Assembly (NCBI GenBank): GCA_903833595.1
Contig: CAILFU010000004.1
Span: 1 to 35,862 of the forward strand
Length of the DNA stretch: 35,862 nucleotides
Direction: 5' to 3'
DNA from: an uncultured Pseudomonadota bacterium
GTDB taxonomy: Bacteria > Pseudomonadota > Gammaproteobacteria > Burkholderiales > Methylophilaceae
This document shows, in pieces, positions 31,968-35,862 of the stretch. The notes beneath the pieces were generated by a model that saw only the letters and a list, made by a program, of their open reading frames with translations, was not told the origin of the DNA and searched no databases. Positions within the stretch are counted from its first letter, which is position 1. Each line of letters opens with the position of its first letter. Position numbers and translations under genes: made by a program.

Positions 31968-33427
31968 TTTATAACCAACCTTCCATAGGCATCTTCAAAC
32001 CGAATAATATCATCCTCACCCAAATAGGTTCCCGACTGCACTTCAATCAATTCAAGCATTTCCTTTCCCGGGTTTGCAAGTCGATGTATTGCACCCAAAG
32101 GGATGTAGGTCGATTGATTTTCGGCAAGCATGAAAGTTACATCACCACAAGTTACTTCAGCCACGCCATTCACCACAACCCAATGCTCGGCACGATGCTC
32201 GTGTTTCTGTAAGCTTAGACTCTCACCCGGTTTCACCACTATAAGCTTAACTGTAAAATTTTCACTCTCATCTAAACGGTTAAACCAACCCCAAGGTCGA
32301 TGCACCTTGCGTGGCAAAATATGCTCTGAGCGCTTGAGTGCTGCGAGCTCACTCACTATCTTTTTAACATGCTGGCTCTGACTCTTATCGGCTACTAGTA
32401 TCGCATCGGCGGTTTCTACCACAATCAAATTATTTACACCCACGGTGCCAACTAACCGACTACTCGCATGAATAAACGTATTGGTCGTGTCCGCCATTAA
32501 CGTATCGCCGTGCGTCACGTTGCCATCGCCATCCTGTACACTCACCTGCCACACCGCATCCCAAGCGCCTAAATCATTCCAACCTGCATCCAGCGGCACC
32601 ATCTTGATGGCAAAGGCTGAGCCAGGACATTTTTCTAGGACGGCGTAGTCTACTGAGTCACTGGGAATATTCGTAAAAGCGACTTGGTCAGGGCGCACAA
32701 ACTGCGCATCAACCGTTTTTTGGGAGAAGGCTTGTTGGGTTGCACTTAAAATCGCTGGACTAAAATGCGCTAAGGCTTTGAGCCAAGTGCTGGCTTTTAA
32801 GACAAACATACCACTATTCCAGGCATAGTCACCACTGGCTACATATTGCGCTGCCGTCGCTAAGTCCGGCTTTTCGGCAAACTGGGCAACGGTGTACTCA
32901 CTATTCACCCCTTGCACACCCTGGTGCTTGATATACCCATAACCCGTCTCTGGTTTATCGGGGGTAATGCCTAAAATTACAATACTGCCATCGGCCGCGG
33001 CGCGGACGCTTTGTTGCAAGGCTTGAGTAAACGCTGGGTCATTCATTACTGTTTGATCTGCAGGGGTCACGACAAGAATAGGATCTTCACCATCCTTAAC
33101 CGCCTGCAAAGCCGCAAACGTTAAAGCCGGTGCGGTATTACGTCCCACCGGTTCTAACAACAAGGTCGCCGCAACCTCAGGCATCTCACGTAACTGATCC
33201 AGTGCCAAGAAGCGATGCTCTTCCCCCGTCACAATCAAGGTGTCACCCAGCACAATATCCTCTGCGCCTAAGCCATTCACGCGTTCTATTGCCTGCTGGA
33301 ATAAACTCGTTGTGCCAGACAATACCAAGAACTGTTTTGGAAATCCTGCTCGAGACAATGGCCACAGCCTGGTGCCAGAGCCACCACAGAGAATTACCGG
33401 TACAATTTGATGAGGATGTTTATTCAT
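31964..33427 (-). CDS. manC: Mannose-1-phosphate guanylyltransferase / mannose-6-phosphate isomerase (bifunctional)
   Basis: A 487-residue type II PMI-GMP enzyme. The N-terminal guanylyltransferase domain has [24 protein letters not shown] (11-34), [11 protein letters not shown] (near 92-102) and FAEKPD. The C-terminal cupin isomerase domain carries [22 protein letters not shown] with metal-binding His residues, and [17 protein letters not shown]. It produces GDP-mannose for Gmd, which overlaps its stop. The partner phosphomannomutase is probably the divergent gene at the right edge. The ATG has no obvious ribosome site. The 66-base gap upstream holds only a short AT-rich inverted repeat. Confidence 0.95.
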   Translation of the reverse strand: MNKHPHQIVPVILCGGSGTRLWPLSRAGFPKQFLVLSGTTSLFQQAIERVNGLGAEDIVLGDTLIVTGEEHRFLALDQLREMPEVAATLLLEPVGRNTAPALTFAALQAVKDGEDPILVVTPADQTVMNDPAFTQALQQSVRAAADGSIVILGITPDKPETGYGYIKHQGVQGVNSEYTVAQFAEKPDLATAAQYVASGDYAWNSGMFVLKASTWLKALAHFSPAILSATQQAFSQKTVDAQFVRPDQVAFTNIPSDSVDYAVLEKCPGSAFAIKMVPLDAGWNDLGAWDAVWQVSVQDGDGNVTHGDTLMADTTNTFIHASSRLVGTVGVNNLIVVETADAILVADKSQSQHVKKIVSELAALKRSEHILPRKVHRPWGWFNRLDESENFTVKLIVVKPGESLSLQKHEHRAEHWVVVNGVAEVTCGDVTFMLAENQSTYIPLGAIHRLANPGKEMLELIEVQSGTYLGEDDIIRFEDAYGRLVIK

Positions 33428-33493
33428 TTATTATTAGTTAGGCCCGCTATTGCCCGCTCTCAGCCGACCTTCTGCAAAACACTGTTTTGGCTT

Positions 33494-34756
33494 TCACAGA
33501 CGGCCATCCACTTCATCTTTGGGAAACATGCCCTTGATATCGTAGATGACGCCAGTGCCGCTCACCAGTCGACGAATGCCCTCAATACCAACGCTTTTAA
33601 ACTCATCATGGGCAACCGCTACAACCACCGCATCGTAACGCTCCTCTACGGGCATCGCTGCTAACAGGTCAATGGCATATTCATATTTTGCTTCAGCGCG
33701 ATCAGCCCATGGGTCGTAAATATCAACCTGAGCGCTAAAGCCTTCTAGCTCTCGCACCAGATCAATCGTGCGCGTATTACGCAGGTCGCCACAGTTCTCT
33801 TTAAAGGTAAAGCCCAGTACCAATATGCGTGACCTGGCAATCGTATGGCCTTTATGAATCATGCGCTTTATCACTTCACCGGCTACGTGATTGCCCATGG
33901 AATCATTAATGCGTCTGCAGGCAAGTAAAATGTCTGGATAGTAGCCCACTGACTGCGCCTTTTGAATCAGATAATAAGGGTCCACACCAATGCAGTGCCC
34001 CCCCACCAAGCCCGGCTTGTATGGCAGGAAGTTCCACTTGGTCCCGGCGGCCTCCAGAACATCGTGGGTGTCGATCCCCAAACGGTTAAAAATAAGGGCA
34101 AACTCGTTAATCAAGGCAATGTTTACATCCCGCTGCGTATTCTCGATGACTTTAGAAGCCTCTGCCACCTTAATGCTGGGCGCCTTGTGCGTGCCGGCGG
34201 TGATGATGCTCCTGTATAGCGTGTCCACCAATTCCGCAGCCTCAGGGGTAGAGCCAGAGGTTACCTTGGTAATATTGACCAGACGCCGCTGCTTGTCCCC
34301 TGGATTAATGCGCTCAGGACTATAACCGACGGTGAAGTCTACGTTTAATTTTAAATTCGAAAGTCGTTCGAGTTCCGGTATGCATATCTCTTCGGTCGCC
34401 CCTGGATATACGGTGGATTCGTAAATCACCAGGTCGCCTTTTTTTAGGACAGTGCCAATCATTTGGCTGGCTATCACCAAGGGACTTAAATCTGGGCGCT
34501 TGTCATCATCAACCGGCGTGGGTACTGTGGTGATAAATACGGTACAGTCCGCAAGCGCTAAAATGTCGGTGGTGTATGTGAGGAATCGAGCCTCATTGAG
34601 CTCTTCCGAGTTCACCTCTAGGGTGTGGTCATGGCCGGATTGAAGCTCCGCAACACGCTTGGCGTTAATGTCAAACCCTACGACCGGGCCCTTCTTGCCA
34701 AATTCCACAGCAAGCGGCAGTCCGACATACCCTAGACCAATAATCGCTATCTTCAT
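33494..34756 (-). CDS. UDP-HexNAc 6-dehydrogenase, TviB/VipA/WbpA family
   Basis: A 420-residue nucleotide-sugar dehydrogenase that oxidises UDP-GlcNAc or UDP-GalNAc to the uronic acid with two [14 protein letters not shown] (6-16) is the NAD loop, and [16 protein letters not shown] and [13 protein letters not shown] lie in the middle. [17 protein letters not shown] (202-218) and the catalytic C255 of [13 protein letters not shown] are intact, and [14 protein letters not shown] lies in the C-terminal domain. Motifs fit the Vi-polysaccharide TviB/WbpA group rather than Ugd. It is the first biosynthetic gene after the marR-type regulator. A -10-like TATAAT lies 34 bases before the start. Confidence 0.93.
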   Translation of the reverse strand: MKIAIIGLGYVGLPLAVEFGKKGPVVGFDINAKRVAELQSGHDHTLEVNSEELNEARFLTYTTDILALADCTVFITTVPTPVDDDKRPDLSPLVIASQMIGTVLKKGDLVIYESTVYPGATEEICIPELERLSNLKLNVDFTVGYSPERINPGDKQRRLVNITKVTSGSTPEAAELVDTLYRSIITAGTHKAPSIKVAEASKVIENTQRDVNIALINEFALIFNRLGIDTHDVLEAAGTKWNFLPYKPGLVGGHCIGVDPYYLIQKAQSVGYYPDILLACRRINDSMGNHVAGEVIKRMIHKGHTIARSRILVLGFTFKENCGDLRNTRTIDLVRELEGFSAQVDIYDPWADRAEAKYEYAIDLLAAMPVEERYDAVVVAVAHDEFKSVGIEGIRRLVSGTGVIYDIKGMFPKDEVDGRL

Positions 34757-34789
34757 TTTGATATACTTACTTTAATAAAAAAAATTATG

Positions 34790-34795
34790 ATTATA
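34790..34795 (-). promoter_or_regulatory. Possible internal -10 element before the TviB-like gene
   Basis: A perfect TATAAT on the minus strand, 34 bases before the ATG at 34756, in the 143-base gap after the marR-type gene. I find no convincing -35 at 16-18 bases. It could be a weak secondary promoter or chance in AT-rich DNA. Confidence 0.25.
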
Positions 34796-34899
34796 CAGAA
34801 AGTGCTTTACTGACTCGTAGACAGCAAGCAACACTTCCCTATATGGCGGTAACAGGGCAAAGTGAACTATTTACACCCATCTCATTAACCTCCAACAGC

Positions 34900-35286
34900 T
34901 TAGCCATGACCACGCTCATAAGGCACAGCCTCAACGACAAGCGCCTGCACGTCCATTTGTTGTTGCAGGGCTTCAATCTCGGCCTTTAGGGCGACGTATT
35001 CTTGCTGCTTGCGCTGTAAAAAGTGCGCAGTCAACGACAGCTTCTCGGCCATGCCCTGCGGCGTCAACAAATAAGCATAACCCAACTTATTGTCGTTCGC
35101 TTGGAAGTTGTGCATCTTGATAAGGCCCTTGGTCACCAGCGCACGTAAGCAATAGTTGACGCCACCCAAGCTCACGCCCAAGGCTTTAGCCATCTCGCGC
35201 TGATTCAAATCAGGCTGACTTTCGAGCAAGCTGAGCACCCGGAAGTGGGTGTCCTCTTGCAACTGCTGTTGGCGGGTCAGGGGCAT
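34900..35286 (-). CDS. MarR-family EPS-associated transcriptional regulator
   Basis: A 128-residue winged-helix protein of the EPS-associated MarR group. The HTH lies in QREMAKALGVSLGGVNYCLR, the wing in KMHNFQANDNKLGYAYLLTP, and a C-terminal coiled coil in LQRKQQEYVALKAEIEALQQQ. This family typically opens polysaccharide operons in beta- and gammaproteobacteria and presumably controls them. I prefer the ATG at 35284-35286, since the conserved part begins soon after it. A GTG at 35305-35307 extends the frame by 7 residues but lies inside the ops element. The ATG has no clear Shine-Dalgarno sequence, as is usual right after ops sites. An 8-bp inverted repeat in the leader is its candidate operator. 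Confidence 0.85.
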   Translation of the reverse strand: MPLTRQQQLQEDTHFRVLSLLESQPDLNQREMAKALGVSLGGVNYCLRALVTKGLIKMHNFQANDNKLGYAYLLTPQGMAEKLSLTAHFLQRKQQEYVALKAEIEALQQQMDVQALVVEAVPYERGHG

Positions 35287-35304
35287 AATGTAGGGATATC
35301 TAGG

Positions 35305-35316
35305 CACGCTACCGCC
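35305..35316 (-). promoter_or_regulatory. ops (JUMPstart) element, RfaH recruitment site
   Basis: Minus strand GGCGGTAGCGTG, a perfect 12-base match to the ops core of JUMPstart sequences upstream of LPS, capsule and hemolysin operons in enterobacteria. It includes the GC-GGTA-GC hairpin core. It sits 18 bases before the ATG of the first gene and about 70 bases below the best promoter, so it should be transcribed, as ops requires. RfaH loading here would suppress termination across the whole 32-kb operon. Confidence 0.9.
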
Positions 35317-35352
35317 CTACTGTGTGGCCATCAGTCGGGCGGGGGGTGCGTC

Positions 35353-35380
35353 TACAAGGGGTATGATTGAAGCCCTTGTA
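35353..35380 (-). repeat. Perfect 8-bp inverted repeat in the operon leader
   Basis: TACAAGGG (35353-35360) and CCCTTGTA (35373-35380) are separated by 12 bases. The repeat lies between the proposed promoter and ops. It could be an operator for the MarR-type regulator or a leader RNA hairpin. There is no T run, so it is not a terminator. Confidence 0.55.
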
Positions 35381-35392
35381 CGAAGTTGAACA

Positions 35393-35422
35393 ACTGTAGC
35401 ATAGCCGGGTTTCATTTGTCTA
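35393..35422 (-). promoter_or_regulatory. Candidate promoter of the polysaccharide operon
   Basis: Minus strand TAGACA (35417-35422), an 18-base spacer, then TACAGT (35393-35398). Start of transcription would be near 35386, placing the inverted repeat and ops inside the leader. The match is moderate. An alternative -10, TATGCT, lies 4 bases upstream. Confidence 0.4.
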
Positions 35423-35454
35423 TCATTAGACGGTCATTTACCTGAATTATTGAT

Positions 35455-35464
35455 GGGCATGCCC
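35455..35464. repeat. 10-bp perfect palindrome GGGCATGCCC between divergent promoters
   Basis: A perfect palindrome between the minus-strand operon promoter and the plus-strand mutase promoter. A regulator-binding role is possible. A 10-bp palindrome may also be chance. Confidence 0.3.
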
Positions 35465-35480
35465 TATTCATGCCTGGCGC

Positions 35481-35510
35481 TTGCGAAATAAGGACCGCAT
35501 GTCGCATAAT
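35481..35510 (+). promoter_or_regulatory. Candidate promoter for the phosphohexomutase gene
   Basis: Plus strand TTGCGA (35481-35486), an 18-base spacer, CATAAT (35505-35510). It would give a leader of roughly 85 bases before the ATG at 35603. The match is moderate, with nothing better nearby. Confidence 0.4.
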
Positions 35511-35602
35511 CAACCCTATGCATAACCGCTCTCATCCTGATCAAGCTCACCCTGAAGCTTCACTCCCTTTATTGCTAACCTCCTCTACTTAAGCGCCCCC
35601 TT

Positions 35603-35862
35603 ATGACCGCTAAAACAACCCCGATTCACCTAGACCGTCTGATGACCACCTCCAACGTCGGCTTTGGCACCAGCGGCGCGCGCGGTTTGGTGAGCGACAT
35701 GACGGACACGCTGTGCTACGCCTATACCCTGGCATTTTTACAGGCGGTGGTAGGCAGGCCTTGCCCGCTGGTGCTCGGTCATGATTTACGTCCGAGCAGC
35801 CCACGGATGGCAGCAGCCTGTGCTACGGCGATGCGGGATGCGGGCTATACGGTGATCTACGC
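35603..35862 (+). CDS. Phosphomannomutase/phosphoglucomutase family, N-terminal part
   Basis: Hand translation from the ATG at 35603 gives 86 residues running off the right edge. VGFGTSGARGLVSDM (about 19-33) is the N-terminal signature of the alpha-D-phosphohexomutase superfamily. LVLGHDLRPSSPRMAAA and the following CATAMRDAGYTV are the first-domain continuation. The catalytic phosphoserine loop lies beyond the window. It probably makes mannose-1-phosphate for ManC, though glucose-1-phosphate for RmlA is equally possible. No clear ribosome site precedes the ATG; a second ATG at 35642 is an alternative start. It is divergent from the polysaccharide operon, with a 316-base shared upstream region. 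Confidence 0.88.
   Translation, partial: MTAKTTPIHLDRLMTTSNVGFGTSGARGLVSDMTDTLCYAYTLAFLQAVVGRPCPLVLGHDLRPSSPRMAAACATAMRDAGYTVIY

Noticed and set aside
33475-33489. CAAAAC-ACT-GTTTTG hairpin between manC and the TviB-like gene
   Set aside because: A 6-bp AT-rich stem with no following T run; chance in this composition is likely.
34871-34893. Four-codon mini-ORF (MRWV, stop) after the MarR-type gene, preceded by GGAGG
   Set aside because: The GGAGG is only 3 bases from the ATG, and no attenuator structure follows; probably not a leader peptide.
35610-35804. Minus-strand open frame of 64 codons opposite the phosphohexomutase start
   Set aside because: Low-complexity Arg/Ser/Cys-rich translation opposite a clear plus-strand FGTSGARG signature; a shadow frame.

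Overview
The window holds one very large polysaccharide (O-antigen or capsule/EPS) locus. It runs from about 35.3 kb down to 3.5 kb, and every gene in it lies on the minus strand. It is flanked by a small mobile/defence-type module at 1-3.5 kb and by the start of a plus-strand phosphohexomutase gene at the far end. The locus is moderately AT-rich, with short gaps and many 1-20 base overlaps. The first gene encodes an EPS-associated MarR-type regulator. Its leader carries a perfect 12-base ops/JUMPstart element, the RfaH loading site. Together these suggest a gamma- or betaproteobacterium; I cannot name the genus from sequence alone.

Layout, left to right. (1) 1-1.22 kb: a nucleotidyltransferase of the AbiEii/AbiGii toxin family, followed by a partial gene ending in a winged helix, in the reverse of the usual abiE order. 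(2) 1.4-3.5 kb: an XRE regulator plus an unrecognised 276-residue protein, divergent from a complete tyrosine recombinase. A palindromic operator-like site overlaps the recombinase promoter. (3) 3.5-5.0 kb: rmlC and rmlA without rmlB or an assigned rmlD. (4) 5.0-8.4 kb: a wbuC-type cupin, an initiating phosphoglycosyl transferase, a short UDP-GlcNAc 4,6-dehydratase and a WbpV/WreQ-like reductase, which together suggest a D-QuiNAc first sugar. (5) 8.4-15.25 kb: a WbuB-like glycosyltransferase, a three-enzyme UDP-L-6-deoxy-HexNAc pathway, and a WbpG/HisH/HisF amidination module. (6) 15.3-25.6 kb: glycosyltransferases, the Wzy polymerase and decorating enzymes (2OG-Fe(II) oxygenase, SDR, FkbM-like methyltransferase, hexapeptide acyltransferase, SAM methyltransferase). 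(7) 25.7-28.9 kb: a nonulosonate cassette with a DPM-like GT2, a NeuB-family synthase, an RmlD-like SDR and a PseF-like CMP-transferase. (8) 29-30.8 kb: a PglK-like ABC flippase. (9) 30.8-34.8 kb: gmd, manC and a TviB/WbpA-like UDP-HexNAc dehydrogenase. (10) 34.9-35.9 kb: the MarR-type gene, its ops-bearing leader, and the divergent phosphohexomutase.

Working model (inference): the PGT starts the repeat unit on undecaprenyl phosphate with QuiNAc-P. WbuB adds an L-6-deoxy-HexNAc that may be amidinated. Further sugars come from UDP-HexNAcA, GDP-mannose-derived and CMP-nonulosonate precursors. The PglK-like ABC protein flips the unit, since no Wzx is visible, and Wzy polymerises it. RfaH-type antitermination at ops would help polymerase cross the 32-gene unit, including a terminator-like hairpin found just after wzy.

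Observations most worth checking: a probable ATT start codon for the WbpG-family gene; the amidination module joined to an L-QuiNAc-type rather than L-FucNAc-type reductase; Asn in place of the nucleophilic Asp of the PGT; a nonulosonate cassette lacking the usual upstream enzymes; and the ops leader, whose first gene has no clear Shine-Dalgarno sequence.
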